Assembly: GCA_045650185.1 (NCBI GenBank)
Contig: JAZRQY010000005.1
Coordinates: 62,001-126,000 of the forward strand
Length of the DNA: 64,000 nucleotides
Direction: 5' to 3'
Origin: Scatosoma sp045650185
GTDB lineage: Bacteria > Bacillota > Clostridia > Christensenellales > Borkfalkiaceae
A program made the translations under genes and the position numbers. Positions 32,689 through 40,979 of this stretch are shown here, one piece after another. The notes beneath the pieces were generated by a model. The model saw nothing but the letters and a program-made list of their open reading frames with translations. It did no database searches and was not told the origin of the DNA. Numbering within the stretch: the stretch's first letter is position 1; every line of letters begins with the position of its first letter.

Positions 32689-33756
32689 TTATTTGCAAGC
32701 CTCTGCTACGATTTTGCCCATCTGCTCAAAGCTCGCCTCCATCTCTGCCGCAAGACGGATTTGCGTGCGGCATCTGACGAGATTATGCCCCTCGTACTTG
32801 GTCGCAAAGTAGGTATCGCCCGACAGATAATCAGTCAAGAAACGCATACCGCATTCAATCGTCATCAAGTATGCGCCATAGGGCAACAGCTCTTTTTCTT
32901 TTTCGGTGATACTTTCCTTCACCGCCCCACAATAACCCTTTGCGTACGCCGCAAAGAGGTCGATGTCAAAGTGAACCTTGGACAAGTCCTTTTCATCCTC
33001 TGCCGCCGTCGATGCGCCAAAGCGAATGGAGTCGCCAAAGTCGTACAGCATCGAACCGGGCATAATCGTATCCAAGTCAATAACCGCGCGCGCCTCGTTC
33101 GTTTCCGCATCCATGAGGATGTTGTTGAGCTTGGTATCGTTGTGGGTAACACGCAACGGCAACGAGCCGTCCTTCAAACCTTCCATCGCCTTGCCGTAGG
33201 TGTCTTCGTGGCTTAAAATAAAGTCGATTTCCTCCCTGCAATCCTTCGCTCTGTCGAAAGCATCCGCCGCAAGCGCCGCCTTGAAGTTTTCAAAACGGTT
33301 GGGGGTGTCGTGGAAACGAGCAATCGTTTCCGTCAGCTTGGATGCGTCAAATTCCGCAAGGTAGTTTTGGAACTCGCCAAACGCCTTACCGGAGTTTTCA
33401 AACACCTTCGCATCCGTCACCTTTTGATAGGTGATGGTATTTTCAATGAACGCGTACATACGATAACATTCTTCGCCGTAGACGAAGTTTTCCCCCGATT
33501 TCGTAGGGATGACTTCCAAAGTTTCAATACCGCGAGCGCGCAAATGCTCGGTAACGCCGCAAATGTTGCGCATTAGACTGATCGGGTCAGGGAATACCTT
33601 CGTATTCATCTTCTGCAGTATGTAGCGTTTTTTATCCGTTTCGACAAGTAGCGTCAGGTTGATGTGCCCTTCGCCGTAGGGAGAAATTGCCAAAACCTCG
33701 CCCTCTAAACAAAATTGTTCTGCCGCCGCGAGATATTGTTTGGTGCATTCCGTCAT
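32689..33756 (-). CDS. Phosphotransferase-fold kinase, N-acetylhexosamine kinase-like
   Basis: Aminoglycoside-phosphotransferase-fold kinase, 355 residues. YGEGHINLTLLVE forms the N-lobe start, the catalytic loop is THNDTKLNNIL and the metal site DLDTIMPGSMLYDFGD. Length and these motifs resemble NahK, which phosphorylates GlcNAc/GalNAc from host glycans; mucin-desulfatase-labelled proteins belong to the same group. No lacto-N-biose phosphorylase is in view, so the sugar is uncertain. The ATG at 33756 has GAGGTGG upstream; a longer frame lacks a site. Confidence 0.8.
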   Translation of the reverse strand: MTECTKQYLAAAEQFCLEGEVLAISPYGEGHINLTLLVETDKKRYILQKMNTKVFPDPISLMRNICGVTEHLRARGIETLEVIPTKSGENFVYGEECYRMYAFIENTITYQKVTDAKVFENSGKAFGEFQNYLAEFDASKLTETIARFHDTPNRFENFKAALAADAFDRAKDCREEIDFILSHEDTYGKAMEGLKDGSLPLRVTHNDTKLNNILMDAETNEARAVIDLDTIMPGSMLYDFGDSIRFGASTAAEDEKDLSKVHFDIDLFAAYAKGYCGAVKESITEKEKELLPYGAYLMTIECGMRFLTDYLSGDTYFATKYEGHNLVRCRTQIRLAAEMEASFEQMGKIVAEACK

Positions 33757-33790
33757 CTTTCCACCTCGAACTTTGTATTTGAGTGCTTTT

Positions 33791-33819
33791 ATTATAACAC
33801 ACAAGTCCTGTCTTGGAAA
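33791..33819 (-). promoter_or_regulatory. Promoter of the kinase gene
   Basis: On the minus strand TATAAT (33791-33796) with a weak TTTCCA 17 bp upstream. Confidence 0.5.
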
Positions 33820-33861
33820 GAGTTTTTTATAAAATTTTATTATAATTTCTTTCGCAATTTT

Positions 33862-34677
33862 TTAAAAATCGTACGCACTACGGTGATTTTTCCGCATTCT
33901 CTCTACCTTTTGGCTGTTGAAAATGACTCCGCTGATAAAACAGATGGTCATAACGTACAGCCAGAGCAAAAAGACGATCACCGCGCTGAGCGCGCCATAC
34001 AACCTATCAAGATTGCCAAGGCGCAAATAGACGGTAAATCCGAGCAACGATACCGCCCATGCCGCCACCGTCAACAGCGACCCCAACCAAAAGCATTTCG
34101 CAGGCGCAGGATAGGGGCAAATATATAGGTTCAAAAAGAAAACGAGCAAAAACGCCAAGATAAGCAACAATAGATATCGAACGGGCATTTCCCAGCCCTC
34201 GCCAACCAAGTTGCTTAAGAAAAAGGAAACTGAGGTAAATCCCATCAGCGTTAACGCAATCAAAGACATCATCAAAAACAGGAGCGCCAACGCCCCCAAC
34301 CTCGTCTGCAGACCGCCGCTAAGAGAGGAAGTCCCATAGATAATTTCCCCACTCTTTCGCATTTGGTAAAAGAGGGTGGTCGCCGAATACAAACTGGTAA
34401 TCAGCAGGAATACGGACGCCCCCGAAGTGGCGTTCTGCGCTTCCCTGCGGATATATTCGAAAATTTCGGAAAACTGCTCCATGCCGGGCAGAGCAAACGC
34501 CGTCGTTTCCACCTGCAATTTTCCTAGCAATAAGGTCGCCCAAAAGAGCATGGGAACGAGCGACATCAACAAAAAGAACACCAGCGTCCCTGCAAGCGTG
34601 GTGTATTTCTTTTCGCTGAGCTGTCGATACTGCCCAGAAATATATTGCCAAATTCTCTTCCAAATGCCCATACACAT
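33862..34677 (-). CDS. YihY/BrkB family inner-membrane protein
   Basis: Polytopic membrane protein with about six helices, 271 residues from the ATG at 34677 (34671 is equally possible; neither has a clear ribosome site). The family pattern is visible: LAGTLVFFLLMSLVPMLFW, then GLQTRLGALALLF, and the final LSAVIVFLLWLYVMTICFIS. The function of YihY proteins is not settled; older labels as RNase BN are wrong. It stands downstream of the terminator of the Cys/Gly-rich gene. Confidence 0.88.
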   Translation of the reverse strand: MCMGIWKRIWQYISGQYRQLSEKKYTTLAGTLVFFLLMSLVPMLFWATLLLGKLQVETTAFALPGMEQFSEIFEYIRREAQNATSGASVFLLITSLYSATTLFYQMRKSGEIIYGTSSLSGGLQTRLGALALLFLMMSLIALTLMGFTSVSFFLSNLVGEGWEMPVRYLLLLILAFLLVFFLNLYICPYPAPAKCFWLGSLLTVAAWAVSLLGFTVYLRLGNLDRLYGALSAVIVFLLWLYVMTICFISGVIFNSQKVERMRKNHRSAYDF

Positions 34678-34709
34678 ACGAGTATGCGCCGTTTGCTCGA
34701 CAATTAAAC

Positions 34710-34739
34710 AACGGGTGGCGAAAAAAATCGCCACCCGTT
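34710..34739 (-). terminator. Terminator after the Cys/Gly-rich gene
   Basis: A 12-bp stem, AACGGGTGGCGA (34710-34721) with TCGCCACCCGTT (34728-34739), followed on the minus strand by GTTTAATTG. The U-run is weak. Confidence 0.65.
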
Positions 34740-34776
34740 TCCCCGACGAATGCGTGATTCGCCGACCGACTTTTCT

Positions 34777-35160
34777 TTAGTCGTTTAAGCCGTATTGTCT
34801 TGCGTAATAATCCTCAAAGTAGTTAGCAATCGCCGCCGAGCCACCGCATCCGCCGAAACCGCAGCCGTTCGAGCAACCACCGTTAGAGGCGTTGTTCGTC
34901 TGCGTGCCGAAGCAACCGCCCGAATTCCCCCAAGTGGTGGGATAAAAATAGATGGACGAGGTAGGCACAACCGCCGTTCCGCTGATAGGGAAGCTGATAT
35001 AGCGGCTACCGCAGCCGTGATGAGAGCCGCAACCACCACAGCGACTCTGCGCGCAACCGTAGCTCATACGAGCGCATCCCATACGCGCGCTACCGTTATT
35101 ACAGCCCGTCGTATTCGCCGCAACACCGCTATTCATCCAACCTTGACAACAAGTACACAT
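34777..35160 (-). CDS. Cys/Gly-rich protein, possible spore surface protein
   Basis: Unrecognised protein of 127 residues with 13 Cys and about 25 Gly. It starts MCTCCQGWMNSG, has Cys spaced by Gly/Ser (YGCAQSRCGGCGSHHGC and NGGCSNGCGFGGCGG), a short hydrophobic middle (ISFPISGTAVVPTSSIYFY) and an acidic/aromatic end. The ATG at 35160 has a perfect AAGGAGG. No signal peptide. Such Cys/Gly-rich composition is common in cross-linked spore-coat and exosporium proteins, and the upstream -10 box resembles the late mother-cell type (35223-35231). Metal binding is the main alternative. Confidence 0.75.
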   Translation of the reverse strand: MCTCCQGWMNSGVAANTTGCNNGSARMGCARMSYGCAQSRCGGCGSHHGCGSRYISFPISGTAVVPTSSIYFYPTTWGNSGGCFGTQTNNASNGGCSNGCGFGGCGGSAAIANYFEDYYARQYGLND

Positions 35161-35222
35161 AATGCAGTTCCTCCTTAGTACCGACTTAACTTCGTTAAGC
35201 GGTTTTGGGTTTCCCCATACTG

Positions 35223-35231
35223 TATAATATG
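35223..35231 (-). promoter_or_regulatory. SigK/SigE-like -10 box of the Cys/Gly-rich gene
   Basis: On the minus strand CATATTATA fits the SigK -10 pattern CATAnnnTA. An AC pair lies 18 bp upstream, 1-2 bp longer than ideal. No TTGACA-type -35 at 17 bp. Confidence 0.35.
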
Positions 35232-35253
35232 TACTTTTGAGCACAAAGGGTGC

Positions 35254-35283
35254 AAAAAAAGAAGGCATCGCGCCTTCTTTTTT
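35254..35283 (-). terminator. Terminator of the guaB-guaA unit
   Basis: AAAGAAGGC (35258-35266) pairs with GCCTTCTTT (35272-35280), with a run of T on the minus-strand reading, just after the guaA stop. Confidence 0.9.
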
Positions 35284-35289
35284 ACTTAC

Positions 35290-36276
35290 TTATTCCCATT
35301 CGATGGTTGCAGGAGCTTTCGGGCTGAGGTCGTAGAGAACACGACACACGCCGGGAACTTCCGCCAAAATACGGTCGGTGATTTTCTTCAACACCGCCCA
35401 GTCGATTTCAGGTACGGTTGCCGTCATCGCATCCACCGTGTTTACCGCGCGGATGATTACCGGCCAGTCAAACACACGCGCATTGTTTCTTACGCCCGTC
35501 GAACGGAAGTCAGGCACTACCGTAAAGAACTGCCATACCTTCGTCGTCAAGCCTGCCTTATCAAATTCCTCACGCAGGATTGCATCCGATTCACGCAAAG
35601 CGTGCAATCTGTCGCGCGTGATTGCGCCCGTGCAACGAACACCCAAGCCGGGACCGGGGAACGGTTGTCTGTCTACCATTTCTGCAGGCAAGCCAAGCGC
35701 TCTACCTACGACGCGGACTTCGTCTTTGTAGAGGTGCTGTACCGGCTCTACCAAGCCCTCGAAATGAATATCGTCAGGCAAACCGCCTACGTTGTGGTGG
35801 GATTTTACCCCAACGCTTTCGATAATGTCGGGATAAATCGTACCCTGAGCAAGGTAAATTTTTCCTTCCAGCTTTCTTGCCTCTTCCTCGAATACGCGGA
35901 TAAATTCGCCACCGATAATCTTACGCTTTGCCTCGGGGTCAGCAACGCCAGCCAGCTTGTCCAAGAAGCGGTCGGTTGCATCAATGTAGATAAGGTTTGC
36001 ATCCAAGCCGTTTTGGAAGATTTCGATGACCTGCTCGCTCTCCCCCTTTCTCATCAAGCCGTGGTTTACGTGCACGCAAACGAGCTGTTTGCCAAGCGCC
36101 TTTATGAGGAGCGCCGCCACAACCGAGCTATCTACACCACCCGACAGCGCCAACAATACTTTGCCGTCGCCTACCTGCGCGCGCACCTTTTCTACCCATT
36201 CGTCGATGAATTTTTCCGCCAGCGCAATCGTGGTGATTCTTTCCATTTCCGGTCTTTTGGTATAAACGATTTCCAT
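35290..36276 (-). CDS. guaA: GMP synthase ATP-pyrophosphatase subunit (no glutaminase domain)
   Basis: Converts XMP to GMP, 328 residues. The ATP-PPase loop SGGVDSS is at 45-51, and the C-terminal dimerisation domain is complete (QPFPGPGLGVRC, ending YDLSPKAPATIEWE). The N-terminal class I glutaminase domain of about 190 residues found in ordinary GuaA is absent. The start is secure: AAGGAG precedes the ATG and no glutaminase motif is encoded between it and guaB. The enzyme must use free ammonia or a separate glutaminase subunit, as in archaeal two-part GMP synthetases. Downstream of guaB, so both GMP steps are together. Confidence 0.93.
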   Translation of the reverse strand: MEIVYTKRPEMERITTIALAEKFIDEWVEKVRAQVGDGKVLLALSGGVDSSVVAALLIKALGKQLVCVHVNHGLMRKGESEQVIEIFQNGLDANLIYIDATDRFLDKLAGVADPEAKRKIIGGEFIRVFEEEARKLEGKIYLAQGTIYPDIIESVGVKSHHNVGGLPDDIHFEGLVEPVQHLYKDEVRVVGRALGLPAEMVDRQPFPGPGLGVRCTGAITRDRLHALRESDAILREEFDKAGLTTKVWQFFTVVPDFRSTGVRNNARVFDWPVIIRAVNTVDAMTATVPEIDWAVLKKITDRILAEVPGVCRVLYDLSPKAPATIEWE

Positions 36277-36312
36277 ATTTTTCTCCTTCTTACAATGTTA
36301 AATGAACGCAAC

Positions 36313-36339
36313 CGACACTCGGCATTTAACCGAGTGTCG
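36313..36339 (-). promoter_or_regulatory. Intercistronic hairpin between guaB and guaA
   Basis: CGACACTCGG (36313-36322) pairs with CCGAGTGTCG (36330-36339), 7-nt loop, no U-run. It may tune the guaB:guaA ratio or protect the upstream mRNA. Confidence 0.6.
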
Positions 36340-36346
36340 CGCATAA

Positions 36347-37801
36347 TTAGTGTTGGGAATAGTTGGGCGCTTCCTTGCTGATAGAGATATCGTGAGGATG
36401 ACTCTCGATCAAGCTGGCGTTCGTGATACGAACGAATTCCGAGCCGGTTCTAAGCTCCTCGATCGTATGCTTACCGCAATAGCCCATACCAGAGCGCAAA
36501 CCGCCCTTCATTTGATAGATGATGTCTGCAACCGAACCACGGTAAGGCACTCTGCCTTCCACGCCCTCGGGAACGAACTTTCTCGTGCCCTCTTGGAAAT
36601 AACGGTCGCTGCTGCCTGCCGCCATCGCGCCAAGCGAACCCATACCTCTGTAAACCTTGTAGCTTCTACCTTGGTAGAGCTCTACTTCGCCCGGGCTTTC
36701 CAGCGTACCTGCCAAAAGCGAGCCGACCATAACCGCGCTGCCGCCTGCCGCCAAAGCCTTGACGATGTCGCCGCTGTACTTGATACCGCCGTCTGCGATG
36801 ATGCGCTTGCCGTACTTATCCGCCTCTTCCGCACAGTCCATAATCGCCGTCAACTGCGGAACGCCAATACCTGCAACCACACGCGTGGTGCAGATAGAAC
36901 CGGGGCCGATACCTACTTTGACGATGTCTGCGCCCGATTTAATGAGCGCTTCCGTCGCCGCCGCCGTCGCTACGTTGCCCGCAATAATCGTGAGGTTGGG
37001 GAACTTCGCGCGGATTTCCTCTACTTTCTTCAAAACACCTGCCGAATGTCCGTGCGCCGTGTCGATAGCGATTGCGTCTACGCGCGCCTCTACGAGAGCC
37101 GCTACTCTATCCACCGCGTTCGCCGCCGTCGATACCGCCGCGCCCACCAACAATCTGCCGTTATCGTCTCTTGCAGAGTTGGGGTACTGAATGGATTTTT
37201 CAATATCCTTAATCGTAATAAGCCCTTTCAAGTAGCCCTTTTCGTCTACGATAGGCAATTTTTCAATTCTATGCTTGCCGAGAATCCCCTTAGCCTCTTC
37301 CAAAGAAGTTCCTACGGGCGCAACCACCAAACGATCCTTCGTCATAACGTTGGAAATGGGTTGGTCGAAGTTGTTTTCAAAGCGCAAATCACGGTTGGTC
37401 AAAATACCAACGAGCTTTCCACACTCGGTGATGGGCACACCGCTGATACGGTATTTTTCCATCAACTGCACCGCCTCGCGAACGGTGTTATTAGGCGCAA
37501 GGAAGAAGGGATCGGTAATAACCCCGTGTTCACTACGCTTTACCTTGTCGACCTGCAGAGCCTGCTCCTCAATCGACATATTCTTATGGATGATACCCAT
37601 ACCGCCTTCACGCGCCATGGCAATCGCCATACGGCTCTCCGTTACGGTATCCATCGCCGCACTAATTAGCGGGAGATTCAGTTGAAGCTTTTCCGAAAGC
37701 TTTACCTTTAAATCGACCTCGTGAGGTAATACGTCCGATGCCTGCGGAATCAAAAGCACGTCGTCAAACGTCAAGCCTTCCTTCACAATCTTGCTGCCCA
37801 T
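36347..37801 (-). CDS. guaB: Inosine-5'-monophosphate dehydrogenase
   Basis: Oxidises IMP to XMP with NAD+, 484 residues. N-terminal LTFDDVLLIPQASDVLP, a pair of CBS domains (about 95-205, with VMTKDRLVV and ITIKDIEKS), the catalytic Cys loop GPGSICTTRVVAG and the flap region YRGMGSLGAM are intact. The ATG at 37801 follows GAAAGGAG; a codon 18 nt earlier is less likely. No purine riboswitch was found in the short upstream gap. Confidence 0.98.
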   Translation of the reverse strand: MGSKIVKEGLTFDDVLLIPQASDVLPHEVDLKVKLSEKLQLNLPLISAAMDTVTESRMAIAMAREGGMGIIHKNMSIEEQALQVDKVKRSEHGVITDPFFLAPNNTVREAVQLMEKYRISGVPITECGKLVGILTNRDLRFENNFDQPISNVMTKDRLVVAPVGTSLEEAKGILGKHRIEKLPIVDEKGYLKGLITIKDIEKSIQYPNSARDDNGRLLVGAAVSTAANAVDRVAALVEARVDAIAIDTAHGHSAGVLKKVEEIRAKFPNLTIIAGNVATAAATEALIKSGADIVKVGIGPGSICTTRVVAGIGVPQLTAIMDCAEEADKYGKRIIADGGIKYSGDIVKALAAGGSAVMVGSLLAGTLESPGEVELYQGRSYKVYRGMGSLGAMAAGSSDRYFQEGTRKFVPEGVEGRVPYRGSVADIIYQMKGGLRSGMGYCGKHTIEELRTGSEFVRITNASLIESHPHDISISKEAPNYSQH

Positions 37802-37888
37802 AAGCCTTTCTCCTTTCAAAAACTTTTTATTTTCTCATCTCCGCCGTAGCGATTTTCCCCATATTTTATGCTTGCAAGCCCTGTCAGC

Positions 37889-38527
37889 TTACGCCGTCCA
37901 TTTTTGAAGGGTTTCTAACACCTGTTCAAAGTACGCGCGCTGTTCTATATCGTAGCCGTCGAACACGCCGTCCGATTGCAATTTATTCATCTGCTGTAAG
38001 GCGTACGAAAGGGTCGTCTGTCCTGCCTGACCGTCCAAACGAGCCGCCGCAACGACCGCAACCAACGGATTACCTTCCTCGAACTTGCCGTCCATCAGCC
38101 GTACGGCGCAATCGATTGCTTCCGTCGTCTTTCCAAGCTCGTACTTTACAAGGCAGATCTGACGATAGTAATAGGCGCGATACCCAGTCGGCTTACCAGC
38201 CGCCTCGTTCGCGGCATCCAACTCAGCGCAGGCCGCCTCAAAGCCGTCGTCGGCAATCAGCTTTTCCAAACACTCCTCTGCCTCATCGTACAGCTTTGCC
38301 GCCAAAGCGGTATCCGCACCGTGTTTGATGTATTCCACCGTGCCAAAGCGTTCGTAGGACGTGAGCGCAAAGTCAACGCTCGCCTTATCCATACCCATCG
38401 AATAGGTGACGTCCATCATCGTCTGCGGGAACGCCAAGCACACCACGCCAAGCGATATGCCCATCAAAAGCAACGCCGCCGCAAAGGTCTGTAAAAATGC
38501 TTTTAAAATGATTTTATCCAGACGCAT
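37889..38527 (-). CDS. Membrane-anchored TPR-like protein of unknown function
   Basis: Unrecognised, 212 residues from the ATG at 38527 (AGGAGGGG upstream); the frame stays open further up without a start site. One N-terminal membrane helix (about 9-33) is followed by helical pairs resembling tetratricopeptide repeats (TALAAKLYDEAEECLEKLI, KYELGKTTEAIDCAVRLM). Probably a surface-exposed scaffold. Its promoter is at 38556-38584, divergent from the lipoprotein gene. Confidence 0.65.
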   Translation of the reverse strand: MRLDKIILKAFLQTFAAALLLMGISLGVVCLAFPQTMMDVTYSMGMDKASVDFALTSYERFGTVEYIKHGADTALAAKLYDEAEECLEKLIADDGFEAACAELDAANEAAGKPTGYRAYYYRQICLVKYELGKTTEAIDCAVRLMDGKFEEGNPLVAVVAAARLDGQAGQTTLSYALQQMNKLQSDGVFDGYDIEQRAYFEQVLETLQKWTA

Positions 38528-38555
38528 GATTTCCCCTCCTATTCGTATTTGCATT

Positions 38556-38584
38556 ATTTTAACACATTTTTTGCGAAAAATCAA
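38556..38584 (-). promoter_or_regulatory. Promoter of the TPR-like gene
   Basis: On the minus strand TTGATT, 17 bp, TAAAAT, about 28 nt before the start. Confidence 0.75.
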
Positions 38585-38628
38585 GTGTATGACAAAAAAA
38601 AGAACGTATCTTTTGCGGTTTTTTTTAA

Positions 38629-38634
38629 TATAAT
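38629..38634 (+). promoter_or_regulatory. -10 box of the lipoprotein gene (leaderless arrangement)
   Basis: TATAAT ends 5 nt before the ATG at 38640. The region 17 bp upstream is a poor -35 match. Confidence 0.5.
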
Positions 38635-38639
38635 CTACT

Positions 38640-39335
38640 ATGAATACTTTGTATAACCGTACGCGCAACGTAAAGCGCACTCTTCTTCTCGTTGTTCTCT
38701 GCCTTCTGTCGTGGGCTGTTATTCTGCCCCTAACAGCCTGCAATCGAAAGCCCAACCTCACCGCTCTGGTGTCCGAATACCGAAACAACTTGTTTTTGTA
38801 CGAGGACGAAACCCTCTTCGTCAAAGCTCATAACCTCGAAAGGGAATACCCCTACGTCGCCGACGGATACAAGAGCGAAATGAACCACCGCGTGGAGGTG
38901 TTCGTCAACCCTACCAAAGAGGTGAAGCGTTGCGAAGTCTACTTTTTTGCAAACGGCGTTCAGCACGGCGGCGAAGCCTCCTACGACGGAGTGAAACGAC
39001 AGTTTTATTTCTCCTGCGCGGCGGACGTTGCAGATGCGCCGTCCCTGCAGGTACGCATCCTGTTGGACGAATCGGAAAAGGAACTCACCTTGCACAGCGT
39101 GAAAACAGCCGATTTACTGCCCTTGCCAGAGCTTTTGAATACACTCTTTTCTCAAGAAAAGGAATTACGAAAAAAGCTCACCGTCAGCGGTGAGCTTGCC
39201 TGCGAATTGTACGTTCGTATCCTCTACGAGGATGCCCCCTATTTTTACGTGGGTGTCGTTGACCGAAACGGAACGATTCACGCATTTTTGCTCCACGGAA
39301 AAACGGGTGAAATTTTAGCAAAGCGAACGACTTAA
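38640..39335 (+). CDS. Putative lipoprotein of unknown function
   Basis: Unrecognised surface lipoprotein of 231 residues. A positively charged N-terminus and hydrophobic core (about 13-32) end in the lipobox LTAC with Cys34. The rest is soluble and beta-rich, with no familiar domain. There is no ribosome site; the -10 box lies just 5 nt before the ATG, so the mRNA is probably leaderless. Its stop codon overlaps the stop of the convergent SDR gene by 3 nt. Confidence 0.68.
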   Translation: MNTLYNRTRNVKRTLLLVVLCLLSWAVILPLTACNRKPNLTALVSEYRNNLFLYEDETLFVKAHNLEREYPYVADGYKSEMNHRVEVFVNPTKEVKRCEVYFFANGVQHGGEASYDGVKRQFYFSCAADVADAPSLQVRILLDESEKELTLHSVKTADLLPLPELLNTLFSQEKELRKKLTVSGELACELYVRILYEDAPYFYVGVVDRNGTIHAFLLHGKTGEILAKRTT

Positions 39336-40117
39336 AAAGCGTCCTTGGAAATTTTGCTCCAACGCTTTGCAATAAACCTCAGTTTCCACGAAAGAGGAAT
39401 CAACTTCGTGCCGTGATACATCACCCGATTCCAAAACCCGGGGATGCAGGTACGCTTGTTTTTGCGGACGGCTTTCAACGATTTTTCCGCAACGAACTGC
39501 GGAGATTTTGCCGCCATTTTTCCCCAGAGCCCTTGCCCCTCAATTTGGGCGCAAATATCCTGCCTTGTAGGCATCGCCCCGGGCAACACCGCCGTCACCT
39601 TCACTCCGTCCTTTTTTACCTCTTCACGCAAGGCAACCGAGAAGGACCACAGCGCCCTCTTCGTTGCGCTGTACACGGCAAAGTACGGCATAGGATAGAT
39701 ACCCGATACGCTGGAAATATTGACGATTTCCAGCGTTTTTGCCTTGTAGGCAAGCGCCAGACGGCAAAGGGACATCGCTCCCTCTAAATTCACCCTACAT
39801 TGAAACGCCAGCTTTTCCTGCGTATACTCGGCAAACGACTTTTGGATATCCGCGCCCGCCGCATTAATCAAACGGCAAACGCGAATCTCATTCTCTTTCA
39901 AATATTCCTCAAAGGCAAGAATCTGCGCCGTATCCGTTAAATCCACGGCGTAGACGAGCGCCGTCAGAGCGTAGCGTTCGCAAAGCCTTTCTCGCAACGC
40001 CGACAAACGGTCGATATCCCGTCCCAGCAACAATAAATTCTCCCCTTGCGTAGCAAGCGCATCGACAAACGCGCCGCCCAAGCCGCCGCACGCGCCCGTA
40101 ATCACCGTATATTCCAT
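39332..40117 (-). CDS. Short-chain dehydrogenase/reductase
   Basis: NAD(P)-dependent oxidoreductase of the SDR superfamily, 261 residues. The glycine-rich loop is TGACGGLGGAF (about 7-17), the NAG-equivalent is LINAAGAD, and the catalytic Ser and YxxxK are in VNISSVSG and YSATKRAL. A C-terminal hydrophobic helix-like segment (FWNRVMYHGTKLIPLSWKL) resembles membrane-associated SDRs. It follows the papain-like gene by 1 nt, so the three-gene unit from the PLP-binding gene is one operon. Substrate unknown. Confidence 0.9.
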   Translation of the reverse strand: MEYTVITGACGGLGGAFVDALATQGENLLLLGRDIDRLSALRERLCERYALTALVYAVDLTDTAQILAFEEYLKENEIRVCRLINAAGADIQKSFAEYTQEKLAFQCRVNLEGAMSLCRLALAYKAKTLEIVNISSVSGIYPMPYFAVYSATKRALWSFSVALREEVKKDGVKVTAVLPGAMPTRQDICAQIEGQGLWGKMAAKSPQFVAEKSLKAVRKNKRTCIPGFWNRVMYHGTKLIPLSWKLRFIAKRWSKISKDAF

Positions 40118-40118
40118 A

Positions 40119-40979
40119 TTAACTCCAAAGTTTGTCGGGATTAAATCCGTAGAACTGTACGACTTCCACTTGGTCGGACAGGAAGAGGTCCTGCGGCTTG
40201 ACGACCGCGCCGCCGTTGCCGTCTAAATCCAACCCAGCGAATTTTTTATACGAATACCAAACGAGGTGCGCGCATTGCGTCCCCTTCAACTGCTCGGTAT
40301 ATTTCGGTGTGAGCACCCCTACCACCATGGAATAGGGAATGCCTAAAAGCTCCTCTTTGGCTCGCCTTGCCACCTCTGCCCTTACTTCCTTTGAACATTT
40401 GGGGCGCAAGACGATGATATTTGCAAGCTTACCCATAGAGGCTGACAGGTTGGAAATCTCGCTCACCGTCCCCGGCGCAAACGATTCCAGCATCAGCATA
40501 CGATCGCCGTCCACCACCAACGCTCCGTGTCCGTAGCGAAAGCCGGATACGTACGTCGTCGCAGAAATCACGATGTCGCCGTCCTCCAAATTTGCAAACG
40601 TGAGCATCTGTTTCATATATTCAATATACGTGAACACGGTATAGTGGTCAATCTCCAAAACGGGCGGTGTGAAAAACACGTCCTGTATCAGATGAATACG
40701 CCCTACGTTCCCCTCTTCTCGCAAGCCGTCTATCCCGATTTTCGTCAAGCCCGTCTGACGGCGAAGAAACTCGTAGTCCTCCTCGGTAAGCGTTTCCTTT
40801 TCTAAAATAGGCTGCAAATTTTCCTTGGCGTAATTCGGCGTCCAATGTTCCCAAGTCTTCATCGTGACGATTGCGCCAAGCTGAAGACCGCCCAGCACCA
40901 CGCTGACAAACAGCACGAGCGCCAAAATCCACGTCAGCCATATACGGCGAACCGATTTTTTATCCCTACGCCTTTCCAT
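40119..40979 (-). CDS. YiiX-like permuted papain-fold (NlpC/P60 superfamily) membrane protein
   Basis: Probable thiol amidase or lipid-handling protein, 286 residues. One N-terminal membrane helix (about 14-40). The permuted catalytic order is visible: LEDGDIVIS, then YGHGALVVDG with the His, then GTQCAHLVWYSYK with the Cys. Members of this group cleave peptide, lipid or glycan amides; the target is unknown. The ATG at 40979 follows GGAGAAAGAG and overlaps the upstream gene by 14 nt. Confidence 0.78.
   Translation of the reverse strand: MERRRDKKSVRRIWLTWILALVLFVSVVLGGLQLGAIVTMKTWEHWTPNYAKENLQPILEKETLTEEDYEFLRRQTGLTKIGIDGLREEGNVGRIHLIQDVFFTPPVLEIDHYTVFTYIEYMKQMLTFANLEDGDIVISATTYVSGFRYGHGALVVDGDRMLMLESFAPGTVSEISNLSASMGKLANIIVLRPKCSKEVRAEVARRAKEELLGIPYSMVVGVLTPKYTEQLKGTQCAHLVWYSYKKFAGLDLDGNGGAVVKPQDLFLSDQVEVVQFYGFNPDKLWS

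Noticed and set aside
37802..37888. Guanine riboswitch before guaB
   Set aside because: The gap is short and no purine-riboswitch core could be found.
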